This document shows positions 1 through 7,162 of a DNA stretch of 44,016 bases, one piece after another. Numbering within the stretch: the first letter of the stretch is position 1; each line of letters opens with the position of its first letter. A program made the translations under genes and the position numbers. The notes under the pieces were generated by a model, which did not search any database, was not told the DNA's origin, and saw only the letters and a list, made by a program, of their open reading frames with translations. Origin of the DNA: a virus; IMG/VR virus record IMGVR_UViG_3300009034_000079, positions 1-44,016 of that record. One strand, written 5' to 3'.

Positions 1-212
1 CCCTTCGCCTTGAGTTTCTCCATAAGGCCAATGAAAAAGTCGTGTGTCTTTGGACTCAGTGCCTCGTGCTCGGCGTATACGTAGATGGTGCGAACTATAT
101 TGCGGGAGATCGTAGCGAGATCGTATCGTGACATCTTGGGGTACGTGTCCTGCAGCATGTCCATCACTTTCCCAGCTACATAGAACGGACTGCCTTTCCG
201 TGGTCTGGCCAC
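1..212 (-). CDS. hypothetical protein, partial (C-terminus outside window)
   Basis: Reading leftwards from a GTG at 212, about 70 residues are open to the window edge. The start is chosen because AAGGAGGT lies 7 bases upstream. The protein begins MARPRKGSPFYVAGKVMD and continues as an apparently helical, basic sequence (YDLATISRNIVRTIYVYAEHE, written here only as positions 38-58). I do not recognise a family. A short basic N-terminus followed by helices would suit a small DNA-binding or regulatory protein, but this is only a guess. A good promoter lies 50-80 bases upstream and a palindromic operator-like site lies beyond that. Confidence 0.6.
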   Translation of the reverse strand, partial: MARPRKGSPFYVAGKVMDMLQDTYPKMSRYDLATISRNIVRTIYVYAEHEALSPKTHDFFIGLMEKLKAK

Positions 213-260
213 TGTGGTTACCTCCTTGTCAAGAGTTCGTTCTGTTCCGGTCATACCCAC

Positions 261-289
261 ATGGTATCATGGCTCCTCTCTCTTGTCAA
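261..289 (-). promoter_or_regulatory. sigma70-type promoter for the leftward gene ending at 1
   Basis: On the minus strand TTGACA (284-289) is followed after exactly 17 bases by TACCAT (261-266), which matches four of six positions of the -10 consensus. The start codon at 212 lies about 50 bases downstream. The spacing and a perfect -35 make this a credible host-type promoter. Confidence 0.6.
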
Positions 290-332
290 CAAAATAACAC
301 ACAGAAGGAGAGGTCTGGGTATTTAATGTGGT

Positions 333-360
333 GAGAAGCATATCACGATGTGATATTAAT
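333..360. repeat. dispersed palindrome, copy A (operator-like)
   Basis: Core ATATCAC-GAT-GTGATAT (340-356), flanked on one side by the GAGAAGC outer arm. It overlaps the stop codon of the leftward gene 356-922 and sits about 50 bases upstream of the -35 of the next leftward promoter. The same element recurs at 2261, 14363, 18710, 25118 and 36569. Confidence 0.85.
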
Positions 361-922
361 CTGCCGGTTCGTCCTTGGTGAGACTGTCAATGAAGTCCTC
401 GTCGGGTTCCCTCTCGTCCAGAGGGGTGATGGAGGGGCTGGGGTCAGTCGTGAGTCCAAAGTGTTTCTGGACAGCCTTCTTAATAAAGGGCAATGTTTCG
501 GGATGCCCGAGACATTTCGTGATGGCCTCAGCCATGTCTTCCGGAGTCATTCCTTCGAGGTGTTCGATGGTGAGTCTCACGAGGTCTGCCTGGCTGCCTG
601 TGAGGAGGTCAGCCGGTCCTCCTTCTGCCGACTCGAAGGATTGAGGTGGACCTTCAACGATTGCTTCGATTGGTTCTATCGGGGCGGTTGGCCTTCGAAG
701 AATCGTGAACGTGGCCCTGGGCATGTCCATGCTGAGCCTATACTCATGTGTCTTGCCGATCCATTGCAGGGTTTTGTACCATTGCCACTTGCAGGCTTGC
801 AGTTCGTGCGTGGGGATCTTGAGGACAAGCGAGTGGCCTTCGCGGAGGTCGAGCATCTTCCCCATGTTTTCGTCCCCGACATAGCGATACCATTTATCTG
901 TTACCGGAAATTTGCTGGTCAT
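356..922 (-). CDS. hypothetical protein, acidic, 188 aa
   Basis: The start ATG at 922 is preceded by GAAAGGAG; an upstream in-frame ATG at 964 has no such site. The N-terminal 100 residues look like a small globular beta-containing domain (WYRYVGDENMGKMLDL, WYKTLQWIGKTHEYRL), and the C-terminal half is acidic and probably flexible, ending in EPDEDFIDSLTKDEPAD. I do not recognise the family. It is separated from its neighbours by non-coding DNA on both sides. A phage regulatory or accessory protein is possible, but nothing in the sequence fixes a role. Confidence 0.7.
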   Translation of the reverse strand: MTSKFPVTDKWYRYVGDENMGKMLDLREGHSLVLKIPTHELQACKWQWYKTLQWIGKTHEYRLSMDMPRATFTILRRPTAPIEPIEAIVEGPPQSFESAEGGPADLLTGSQADLVRLTIEHLEGMTPEDMAEAITKCLGHPETLPFIKKAVQKHFGLTTDPSPSITPLDEREPDEDFIDSLTKDEPAD

Positions 923-1091
923 GTTGTTCTCCTTTCGAGGTGGTCGTGGTGGTTGAGGTTGCAATCACCATACCACACAACCGTCAACTCGCCTAGACAA
1001 TTATCACCTTTCTTGCTTGAAAGTGGTGAATTTTCTGGCCTTCCCCTAGTGTTGTTCGGTGTTGGTAGGTAATTGTATGTAATATTGCTCT

Positions 1092-1132
1092 GGCTGTAAA
1101 TGGTCTACAGCCTGTGAGCGAGCCTGTGAGCT
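1092..1132. repeat. inverted repeat followed by tandem 12-base repeat
   Basis: GGCTGTA (1092-1098) and TACAGCC (1106-1112) form a perfect 7-bp inverted repeat with a 7-base loop. The right arm runs into two direct copies of AGCCTGTGAGC (1109-1119 and 1121-1131). This sits beside the A-rich tract at 1151-1168. Confidence 0.6.
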
Positions 1133-1190
1133 CTATCTGCCCTTTAGTAGAAAAAAAAAATAAAAAACTAAACATATAAGAACCAGGAGC

Positions 1191-1217
1191 CTCGCTCTGA
1201 AGCGAAACAAGAGCGAG
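1191..1217. repeat. 8-bp inverted repeat
   Basis: CTCGCTCT (1191-1198) and AGAGCGAG (1210-1217) are perfectly complementary with an 11-base spacer. No T-tract follows directly on either strand, so a terminator is not supported; a protein-binding site or RNA hairpin is possible. Confidence 0.5.
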
Positions 1218-1359
1218 ATCACGTAAAATTACTCGCCAACAGCAAACAACGATGGGGCTGGGCACTAGATCTGACCACTTTCAAGCAGTTGTAGCAATAG
1301 AATAGTAATTGTGGGCCCCTACAATGAAAGAAACCCTCTCGGCGGTGATTTCTGGGCAT

Positions 1360-1393
1360 AAAAAAACCCCGGACAGGGCTTCGGTATCCGGGG
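1360..1393 (-). terminator. rho-independent terminator of gene 1415-1918
   Basis: On the minus strand CCCCGGA and TCCGGGG (1387-1393 and 1367-1373) pair perfectly and are followed by seven T residues (1366-1360). It begins 22 bases after the stop codon at 1415 and closes a one-gene transcript. Confidence 0.85.
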
Positions 1394-1414
1394 TATCGGT
1401 CTGGGCGGATTCGC

Positions 1415-1918
1415 TTACTCCTCTAGCGAGAAATCGTCGGGCAGCAAACCTTTTGCGATCAGTGCAGCGATCATTGCGTCGGGGTCTTCGTCGGCAAGCT
1501 GTTCAGCTTGTTCTGCCGTCGTAATTGCTTTGCGCTCGCGTACGCCGGGACGCCAGGATTCAAACTTCGTCTGCATGGCAATGTGTTTTTCTGCGGAGTA
1601 GTCGTCGTCATGGTCAAATTGCCCAGAAATCAGTCCTAGCTCTAGCTTTGCCGCATTATCCGCTTTCGTGGCGAAATTCAGAACACCGTATTTCAGAAGC
1701 ATATCTAGGGAGCATGCATCGCCAAAAAGCCGCTTTGTGTCTGCGTCCAGTTCTTCTACGGTCGATCCGACCGGGACAGGCATTCTGTACTCGTAAGAGT
1801 AGTCGAATTTTTGGCCCGGTTTTACGTATCCACGTAGAAAGAGCTGTTCACCTTGGCAAATATAACCGCCGGGTGGAAGTGAGATCCTCTGCACTTTTGT
1901 TGCTTTTTCTTCAGCCAT
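1415..1918 (-). CDS. hypothetical protein, 167 aa, monocistronic (moron-like)
   Basis: Start ATG at 1918 is preceded by AAGGTGGTGAT; an earlier in-frame start at 2017 would run through the promoter and hairpin and is rejected. The protein starts MAEEKATKVQRISLPPGGY and has a probably beta-rich N-terminal half and an acidic helical C-terminus (EQAEQLADEDPDAMIAALIA). No family is recognised. It has its own promoter (2001-2030) and a strong terminator (1360-1393). Its arginines are mostly CGN codons (five of seven that I read), unlike the AGA/AGG-rich genes around it. Together these suggest an independently acquired and independently expressed gene, for example one acting in the host cell. Confidence 0.75.
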   Translation of the reverse strand: MAEEKATKVQRISLPPGGYICQGEQLFLRGYVKPGQKFDYSYEYRMPVPVGSTVEELDADTKRLFGDACSLDMLLKYGVLNFATKADNAAKLELGLISGQFDHDDDYSAEKHIAMQTKFESWRPGVRERKAITTAEQAEQLADEDPDAMIAALIAKGLLPDDFSLEE

Positions 1919-1944
1919 TATTTTATCACCACCTTTCCGTGATT

Positions 1945-1969
1945 TTGGCACATTCTTTGCATGTGCCAA
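1945..1969. promoter_or_regulatory. inverted repeat in 5' leader of gene 1415-1918
   Basis: TTGGCACA (1945-1952) and TGTGCCAA (1962-1969) are a perfect 8-bp inverted repeat with a 9-base spacer, lying between the promoter and ribosome-binding site. A related sequence TTGCATGTGC occurs both here (right part) and at 2081-2090. A repressor site or a leader hairpin would both fit. Confidence 0.55.
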
Positions 1970-2000
1970 GATTTCGGGTATTCCCCGAACCACTCTGCGA

Positions 2001-2030
2001 ATTGTACCATGACGCATTTCGCCGTGTCAA
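2001..2030 (-). promoter_or_regulatory. sigma70-type promoter for gene 1415-1918
   Basis: On the minus strand TTGACA (2025-2030) is followed after 18 bases by TACAAT (2001-2006), a perfect -35 and a five-of-six -10. It lies about 85 bases upstream of the start codon at 1918. Confidence 0.7.
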
Positions 2031-2152
2031 CCAAAAAATGCACTTGTGAATCTTTTTACATTCAGCCGCAATGGTATGGTTCTTGCATGTGCAAAGTCTG
2101 TTCCCACCATTCCCACAGGTTTAGTATGTATTCCCCGGACGTGCATGACGGA

Positions 2153-2177
2153 CCAAGGGGGGGACCGACCCCCCTGG
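2153..2177. repeat. GC-rich hairpin in the divergent control region
   Basis: A run of G (2157-2163) and a run of C (2169-2174) are separated by five bases and framed by CCA/TGG, giving a very stable stem. There is no T-tract on either side, so I call it a structural element rather than a terminator. Confidence 0.5.
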
Positions 2178-2253
2178 GGCTATTTGAAGACAATCTTCAA
2201 GACTACAGAAACCTTCTGAGGGTGGCTCCTTTCCCTCGGCACCGTGACAGGGC

Positions 2254-2284
2254 GAGAAGTGTATCACATCGTGATATGGCTCTC
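2254..2284. repeat. dispersed palindrome, copy B (operator-like)
   Basis: Core GTATCAC-ATC-GTGATAT (2261-2277) with outer arms GAGAAGT and GGCTCTC. It is located in the region between the leftward gene 1415-1918 and the rightward late genes, about 180 bases before the terminase small subunit start. Confidence 0.85.
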
Positions 2285-2311
2285 CGTCGACTCTGCGTTT
2301 GGCGTAGTGTT

Positions 2312-2329
2312 GCCAAATCACGATATGGC
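2312..2329. repeat. second inverted repeat with related half-sites
   Basis: GCCAAATCACGATATGGC is an imperfect 18-base palindrome (16 of 18 positions) that reuses the ATCACGATAT portion of the dispersed palindrome but with different symmetry. It lies 35 bases from copy B, so the two may bind the same protein with different affinity. Confidence 0.45.
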
Positions 2330-2382
2330 ATCATTGCGCTCTTCGCCGAACTTTTTTTCCTCCCACTAAAGAAAATTTCCTT

Positions 2383-2427
2383 GCCTAGTTCCAAAAGTTG
2401 TGTTATCGTGTATGAGTAGAACTAGGC
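2383..2427. repeat. 9-bp inverted repeat upstream of the terminase genes
   Basis: GCCTAGTTC (2383-2391) and GAACTAGGC (2419-2427) are perfectly complementary with 27 bases between. They bracket the region where the late promoter or transcript start would be expected, 27 bases before the start codon at 2454. I could not identify a convincing -35/-10 pair here. Confidence 0.5.
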
Positions 2428-2453
2428 ATGGATCTAAAGAGCGAGGTGAAACA

Positions 2454-2966
2454 ATGGGTAGGATAGCTGCAGAGGACCGCAGCGACAAGATTACCATAAA
2501 GGCTCTGAAGCCCCACCACCGGGCGATGTTCCGGTACGCAGCGGCGGGGAAGACGGCGACAGAAATTTCGGAGATCTTTGGCATGTCTGTTACACAGGTC
2601 TCCATCATCATGAACTCACCCCTGTGGCTTGCCGAGCTCAACCGACTCATCGAGAACCTTGAGCTTTCTATGGTAGACGCCGCCGACGAACTTCGCTCCC
2701 TGACCGGGAGGGCCATTGAGGTCCTGGCCGAGGAAATTTACGCCCCGACCCCTCAAAGCAAGATACGTGCCAGAGTTGCCTTCGAGATCCTCGACAGAAC
2801 CGGGCACCCCAAGCAGAGTGACGTTCACATCGGAGATAAGGTCATTCACTTTCACAGCTACACCCCAAGACCGGGCGAAGACCCGAAAGAGGTGGAGAAG
2901 AAGCTCAAAGACCTGAGGGAGGGCGGCTTTGAGATCTTCACCGTAGATGAAGAGGAGGAAGACTAA
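2454..2966 (+). CDS. terS: terminase small subunit
   Basis: The 170-aa product should recognise phage DNA and load the packaging motor. Residues about 27-55 (AAGKTATEISEIFGMSVTQV and following) form a helix-turn-helix of the kind found in small terminases. A central helical region (LIENLELSMVDAADELRSL) is followed by a 'RVAFEILDRTGHPKQSDVHI' stretch common near the oligomerisation part of this family, then an acidic tail. The ATG at 2454 is chosen because GAGGTGA precedes it; a GTG at 2400 lies inside an inverted repeat. Terminase large subunit follows two genes later, which supports the call. Confidence 0.85.
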   Translation: MGRIAAEDRSDKITIKALKPHHRAMFRYAAAGKTATEISEIFGMSVTQVSIIMNSPLWLAELNRLIENLELSMVDAADELRSLTGRAIEVLAEEIYAPTPQSKIRARVAFEILDRTGHPKQSDVHIGDKVIHFHSYTPRPGEDPKEVEKKLKDLREGGFEIFTVDEEEED

Positions 2967-2967
2967 C

Positions 2968-3303
2968 ATGGCGATCCACAAGTATCTAGACGGTAAGGGT
3001 CCCCTCATGGTCAACATAGACGCTGCAATCGCCGCGAAGACAGCGATCTTCGGGGATGGCGAGCACGGCACGATCAGGCATATCTTCTGGTGCGGTGCTA
3101 CCAACGCTCACAAAGTTTCCCTCGTCAACGACGACGGAGCCCCGATTTTCAAGTTTACTGCTGCAACCGGCGATCTGAGTCCTCACTTCGAGAATATTGA
3201 TCTCAATTTCGGCAACGGCCTTTATTGCGACGATCTCGATGGCGGGGATTTTTGGCTTGTACTCAGTGCCATAATGCCGAGTCCTAAAGATCTAAAGGTA
3301 TAG
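2968..3303 (+). CDS. hypothetical small virion-type protein, 111 aa
   Basis: Starts one base after the terminase small-subunit stop with GAGGAGG upstream. The sequence reads as a compact beta-sandwich: LDGKGPLMVNIDAAIAAK, HIFWCGATNAHKVSLVNDDG, IFKFTAATGDLSPHFE, ending LVLSAIMPSPKDLKV. Short all-beta proteins of this kind occur in phage structural modules, but I cannot name the family. Its position directly before a fibre-like protein suggests a virion or fibre-associated role. This is inference. Confidence 0.75.
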   Translation: MAIHKYLDGKGPLMVNIDAAIAAKTAIFGDGEHGTIRHIFWCGATNAHKVSLVNDDGAPIFKFTAATGDLSPHFENIDLNFGNGLYCDDLDGGDFWLVLSAIMPSPKDLKV

Positions 3304-3306
3304 CCT

Positions 3307-4422
3307 ATGACAACCCAAGCTAAAAGGGGGAAGCTCGGCTACGAGGATGTAGAGCTTGGTCTTGGCACGTTTCAGCGCTACGGGCCGACTGGGGCTCTGG
3401 AGACGAAGACACAACTCCGAGCCAGCCATATCCCCATACTGGACGCTCTAAGTCTCTATGAGGCCGATGAGATAGAAGGGGCGTTGGCAGAAATCCGGGC
3501 TATCATTGACGTGGCGGGCCCTCCGGAGACCGTACAGAGAGTTGAGGTTCTGTGCACAGCCCCCTGGGAAGCTGAATATGCAGGTGTCGGTCTTATACAC
3601 AAGAACGTCAGGGAGATGAATGACCTTCTGCAGGCCGCCTACACCTTCCTCGCCTCTTGCGATCTTACGGACCACGGTGTTCTCGTCGGTTCTGGAGTAG
3701 GAGCTATTACCCCGCTCGCGGCTATGACCGACGGCCAACTCGTGGTTGGCGCGACTGGAGCCGATCCTGTTCCTAAGACCATGAGTAGTGATGCTACCTT
3801 AGCCGCCAGTGGGGCACTAACCATCGCCAATCTGGCTGTAACAGCGGCGAAGTTGGCAGCCAACGCGGTGGAGACAGCAAAAATAAAAGCGGGCGCGGTT
3901 GAAGGGTCCAAGTTAAATGCCAATGTAGTTGACGGGGTAGGCATAGAGCTTTCTGGAAACACCCTTACTCTGAAAGATGTTTTCGCCCTACTAAACCACG
4001 AAGTCGCTTCTGGAGTAGATGGAGGCGCGACTACTGCAAACACCTGGCTAGTTTGCCCGTACAATGTAGAGAAATTTGATCCGGAAGGCATAGTGACTCT
4101 AGCCTCTAACCAGTTTACGCTACAAGCCGGGACCTACGTGATAATAGCTACCCACAATATTTACACTTCCACGTCCGGGAGGTTGAGGATCAGAAACATT
4201 ACAGATGGTACGACGCTAACAGGCGGGCCAATTGGATACTGTAGCACGGCGCAGCACGTTTCTTTGGAAGTGAAGGGTATAGTCACTATAGCGGCTCAAA
4301 AAGTGTTTGAAATCGACTACTATTGCAAAGGCACTCACGCGTCAGGTCTAGGTGAAGGTTCTATCATAAATAGTGGCGAGAACGAAGTTTACGGACAGGT
4401 TTATATCAGGAAGATAGCTTGA
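3307..4422 (+). CDS. tail fibre / receptor-binding-like protein
   Basis: 371 aa. Residues about 1-110 are helical and may attach the protein to the virion. Residues about 115-215 are a repetitive, Ala/Gly/Thr-rich shaft-like segment (LTIANLAVTAAKLAANAVE, AGAVEGSKLNANVVDG) of the type seen in phage fibres that trimerise. Residues about 225-371 resemble a C1q/TNF-like jelly-roll head: NVEKFDPEG, LQAGTYVIIATHNIY, and a closing beta strand VYGQVYIRKIA. Its place between the two terminase genes, far from the tail genes, is unusual, and its DNA looks slightly more AT-rich than its neighbours, which would fit horizontal exchange of host-range genes. An alternative is a capsid-bound head fibre. Confidence 0.65.
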   Translation: MTTQAKRGKLGYEDVELGLGTFQRYGPTGALETKTQLRASHIPILDALSLYEADEIEGALAEIRAIIDVAGPPETVQRVEVLCTAPWEAEYAGVGLIHKNVREMNDLLQAAYTFLASCDLTDHGVLVGSGVGAITPLAAMTDGQLVVGATGADPVPKTMSSDATLAASGALTIANLAVTAAKLAANAVETAKIKAGAVEGSKLNANVVDGVGIELSGNTLTLKDVFALLNHEVASGVDGGATTANTWLVCPYNVEKFDPEGIVTLASNQFTLQAGTYVIIATHNIYTSTSGRLRIRNITDGTTLTGGPIGYCSTAQHVSLEVKGIVTIAAQKVFEIDYYCKGTHASGLGEGSIINSGENEVYGQVYIRKIA

Positions 4423-5921
4423 TGGACATTCACAGCGACTACATACCCAACGAGAAGCAGGTCCTAGCTCACTGTGCTGAGGAGCAGTTCATCCTCTACG
4501 GCGGCGCAATGGGCGGAGGGAAGTCTAGGTTCTTGTGCGAGGCTGGGAAGCAGCTCTCTACAGACTTCCCAGGGAATTTCGGGGTTATAGCAAGGCAGAG
4601 TGGTCCTGCTCTCAAGCTCTCTACAATGGAGGTTTTCTTCGATGAGGTACTCATTCCCGGTTCGAAGGAGTGGAGGGGGCTGGGTTGCGTCTTTAACAAA
4701 GCAGAAGGGCTTCTTACACTTACAGCTCTGGACCCCCCTTCCAAGATTTGGTTTACGGGTCTTGACGCTGATAACGTTGAGCGGATCAAGTCTCTCAACT
4801 TGGGGTTTTTCTGTATTGACGAGGCGACGGAAGTCAGCGAGGGAATTTTCCTTATGTTTGTTACTCGCCTCCGTAGAAAGGGCGTTCCGAGGATCAGCAG
4901 AAAGGGCCTTCTCAGCGCGAACCCCGAGGCTGGGTGGATCAAGCGGAGATTCGTAGATCAGAAGCTGTCCAACCACCTCTTCATAAGTGCCAACTACAAA
5001 GACAATTTTGCGCTTCCTGAGGATTACCCAGAACTCTTTGTCACGTTTCCGCAAAGGTGGAGGGACAAGTACCTCGATGGGAGATGGGAAGCTGCGAGTG
5101 GCATGATCTACAAGGAATTCGACCCGAACTTTCATATTATTCCACATAGAGAGCTGCCGCCGGAATGGAAGAGGGTTAACGGTCTCGACCACGGCCAGCA
5201 GAACCCGACTGCCTTTCTGAGGGCTGCTGCTGGCCTTTCAGACAGAATTCAGCTTGAACAGATCCTTGGCGAGGATAGAGTAGAGAAGATGGACCCGCTC
5301 TACGACCACTACCCTGTTATTGTCTGTAACAGGCTTTATTACTCTCCCGGCCTCGTGAGTGACCATAGGAAGGGGATTCATAAGACCTTTGGGTTGGGAG
5401 AGAAGCCTGGTCCTATCTATGCTGATCCGAGGATCTGGGACAGGGACAGGTCGAGGAAGATTGTGGTAGAGGCGGGGAAGAACAGGGAGGTCCAGTACAG
5501 TATCGCCGACGAGTACAAGGAAGAGCCCTATGCGGTGAAGGGTATTACTAGGGCGAATAATCAGGTAAATGTTGGTATAGACAGGGTGGCCACGCTGCTT
5601 TTGATGGGCCACCTCTTCTTCATGGATCATCCCTCGATGGAGCCCCTCGTAGGGGAGGCCGGGGAAATCAGGAACTATGCCTGGAAGGAGCCAGCGAGGG
5701 AGGAAGACGATTGGCCGGAAGAGCCAATCAAGAGGAACGATCACGGCTGTGACGGACTCCGCTATCTGGTGATGAGCTTCCCTGCTCCGAAGCCAAAAGG
5801 CAAAGTCATTCCCTACAATACCTTTGAAGCTGCTAGGAAGAGGGCTATAAAATGGAGGAAGTCTGGGAACTACGACAGGGAGGCAATCATCCATAAAGGG
5901 AGATTGATTCACTTGAGATGA
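4422..5921 (+). CDS. terL: terminase large subunit (packaging ATPase/nuclease)
   Basis: 499 aa. The N-terminal ATPase has a Walker A motif GGAMGGGKS (about residues 27-35), a Walker B motif FFCIDEATEV (about 130-139) and a coupling motif LLSANPE. The C-terminal RNase-H-like nuclease shows acidic motifs GLDHG, IYADPRIWDRD and DHGCDGLRYL. It drives DNA into the prohead and cuts the concatemer. The start ATG overlaps the previous stop (TGATG), with AGGAAG upstream; a TTG three bases earlier is less likely. The next gene starts inside its stop codon (ATGA). Confidence 0.95.
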   Translation: MDIHSDYIPNEKQVLAHCAEEQFILYGGAMGGGKSRFLCEAGKQLSTDFPGNFGVIARQSGPALKLSTMEVFFDEVLIPGSKEWRGLGCVFNKAEGLLTLTALDPPSKIWFTGLDADNVERIKSLNLGFFCIDEATEVSEGIFLMFVTRLRRKGVPRISRKGLLSANPEAGWIKRRFVDQKLSNHLFISANYKDNFALPEDYPELFVTFPQRWRDKYLDGRWEAASGMIYKEFDPNFHIIPHRELPPEWKRVNGLDHGQQNPTAFLRAAAGLSDRIQLEQILGEDRVEKMDPLYDHYPVIVCNRLYYSPGLVSDHRKGIHKTFGLGEKPGPIYADPRIWDRDRSRKIVVEAGKNREVQYSIADEYKEEPYAVKGITRANNQVNVGIDRVATLLLMGHLFFMDHPSMEPLVGEAGEIRNYAWKEPAREEDDWPEEPIKRNDHGCDGLRYLVMSFPAPKPKGKVIPYNTFEAARKRAIKWRKSGNYDREAIIHKGRLIHLR

Positions 5922-6184
5922 CGGAAAAAGAGAAGTTGGAAGATTTCATGGTCAGGGAACATAGTCTGACCAAGCCAACGGGTAAGGGGTTCACGCTTGG
6001 TTTCAACGATCCTAGCGGAAGCTCCTACGTGCACGTCTGTGGTGGCTGCGGTTCCTTTAGCGATTTTCACAAGCACACGAGCGGCGACTTCTATTTCTGC
6101 GGCAAGTGCAACAAGATACAAGCACTGAAGTGTGGGTGTCCCGACCCGAACTGTCCGAGGTGCAAAGGTGCCAAGACCCCGTAG
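5918..6184 (+). CDS. zinc-ribbon protein, 88 aa
   Basis: The start overlaps the terminase stop codon. Two CxxC pairs (CGGC near 41 and CGKC near 62) make a zinc-ribbon, followed by a Cys-rich tail CGCPDPNCPRC. No catalytic domain is present. It is translationally coupled to the large terminase, so it may assist packaging, but this is only positional. It is one of many tiny Cys-pair proteins in this phage. Confidence 0.75.
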   Translation: MTEKEKLEDFMVREHSLTKPTGKGFTLGFNDPSGSSYVHVCGGCGSFSDFHKHTSGDFYFCGKCNKIQALKCGCPDPNCPRCKGAKTP

Positions 6185-7160
6185 AACGGACTATATGAGG
6201 AGGCCCAAGCCTGCCTCGGAGGAGGAGAGGAAGAGGCTTATCGCGGACCTTATAGAAAGTTTCAGGTTGGCTGGAGAGAAAGTTGGAGATCCTGAGCAAG
6301 CTGCATTTGGACTTGGTCCTGGGGCTATTGCAAAGAAGGATGTGCACAAGATTCTGGCTAAGGCTTTAAAGCACCGCCTTGAGAGCAGTGGGATGTTCGT
6401 CTCTGAACTTAAGAGACACGCAACTGGAATGCGGAAGCTACGAAGGGCCATCCCGAGAGAGTTCTGGAGGGAAGCAGTCGACGAGCTTCACCTCCAACCT
6501 GGTCTTGGAAGCAGGGGCGAGTGGAGCCCGGCTCAGAAGATGATACGGCTGGAGCCGGAACTCTACGGCCCAGGGACTATGACACATGAAACAGGACATG
6601 CACTGTCCTCCTATCTAAGTTCGGAGAGCGAGCCTGGGTCGGCACTTAGGGACTTGATGTCCGAGAGGATGTCCCTGTCGAGAAGAATGTACGCACTTCG
6701 GAAACGATTGTTGAAGCTCCCTGGCGGCAGCCGTCTCGGTCACACTGCTTGGAAGACCAATCCGGAGGAATTCTTCGCACAGGCTTTCGAGCGGGCGATC
6801 AACGAGGGGAAGAGCTTCAGAGAGGCCGCAAAGATTTCTGCCGAGGGAATGAGGAGGAACTGGCCGAAGTTCGAGAGTGCCCATACAAAGATGAAGGGCG
6901 CTTTGGAAGCAACTCGGCGTAGGGGGAAAACTCTCGAGCAGCTTGCAGAGGCGGAGAAGGAAACTGCAGGTCTTTCTCGTCTGCTTCGCTCTTGGGGGCC
7001 GGGTCTGGTCAGGCGGAGGGCTATGGTAGACCGCATCTTGGAAGCTATGAAGAAGCAAGGAGCCACACCTGCGGAGTTAACGGAGCACGGTGATCTCCTG
7101 CGGTTCCTCAGCGAAAAGAGGCTCCGAAGGCTCTCGGAGAAGGCAAGGAAGGGTGGATAG
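6168..7160 (+). CDS. zincin-like metallopeptidase domain protein
   Basis: About 330 aa. A central HETGH motif (in TMTHETGHALSSYL) matches the HExxH zinc site of metallopeptidases, and EEFFAQAFERA about 60 residues later offers a third glutamate ligand. The rest is highly basic and helical. Proteins of this type are common in phage head regions and could act in prohead maturation or on host proteins. Start is uncertain: GTG 6168 has GAGGTG upstream and is used here; ATG 6195 has no clear ribosome site. It overlaps the previous gene by 17 bases. Confidence 0.7.
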   Translation: MPRPRRTDYMRRPKPASEEERKRLIADLIESFRLAGEKVGDPEQAAFGLGPGAIAKKDVHKILAKALKHRLESSGMFVSELKRHATGMRKLRRAIPREFWREAVDELHLQPGLGSRGEWSPAQKMIRLEPELYGPGTMTHETGHALSSYLSSESEPGSALRDLMSERMSLSRRMYALRKRLLKLPGGSRLGHTAWKTNPEEFFAQAFERAINEGKSFREAAKISAEGMRRNWPKFESAHTKMKGALEATRRRGKTLEQLAEAEKETAGLSRLLRSWGPGLVRRRAMVDRILEAMKKQGATPAELTEHGDLLRFLSEKRLRRLSEKARKGG

Positions 7161-7162
7161 AG

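Larger units (their letters stand above)
923..1414. other. 490-base non-coding region, repeat-rich and locally AT-rich
   Basis: No convincing gene is present. It holds an A-rich tract (1151-1168), an inverted repeat GGCTGTA/TACAGCC (1092-1112), a tandem 12-mer AGCCTGTGAGC(G/T) (1109-1132), an inverted repeat CTCGCTCT/AGAGCGAG (1191-1217) and the terminator of the next gene at its right end. It must carry the promoter of the gene starting at 922; a TGGTATGGT extended -10-like sequence on the minus strand near 975 is only a weak candidate. An origin or other cis-acting site is possible. Confidence 0.5.

Noticed and set aside
350-1072. Rightward frame of 240 codons opposite gene 356-922
   Set aside because: Antisense reading of a gene with a good start; no ribosome site of its own.
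993-1265. Leftward frame of 90 codons
   Set aside because: Covers the A-rich tract and repeats (reads as FLFFF), no ribosome site.
2281-2394. Leftward short frames in the divergent region (2121-2394)
   Set aside because: They cover palindromes and a hairpin, lack ribosome sites and have low-quality composition.
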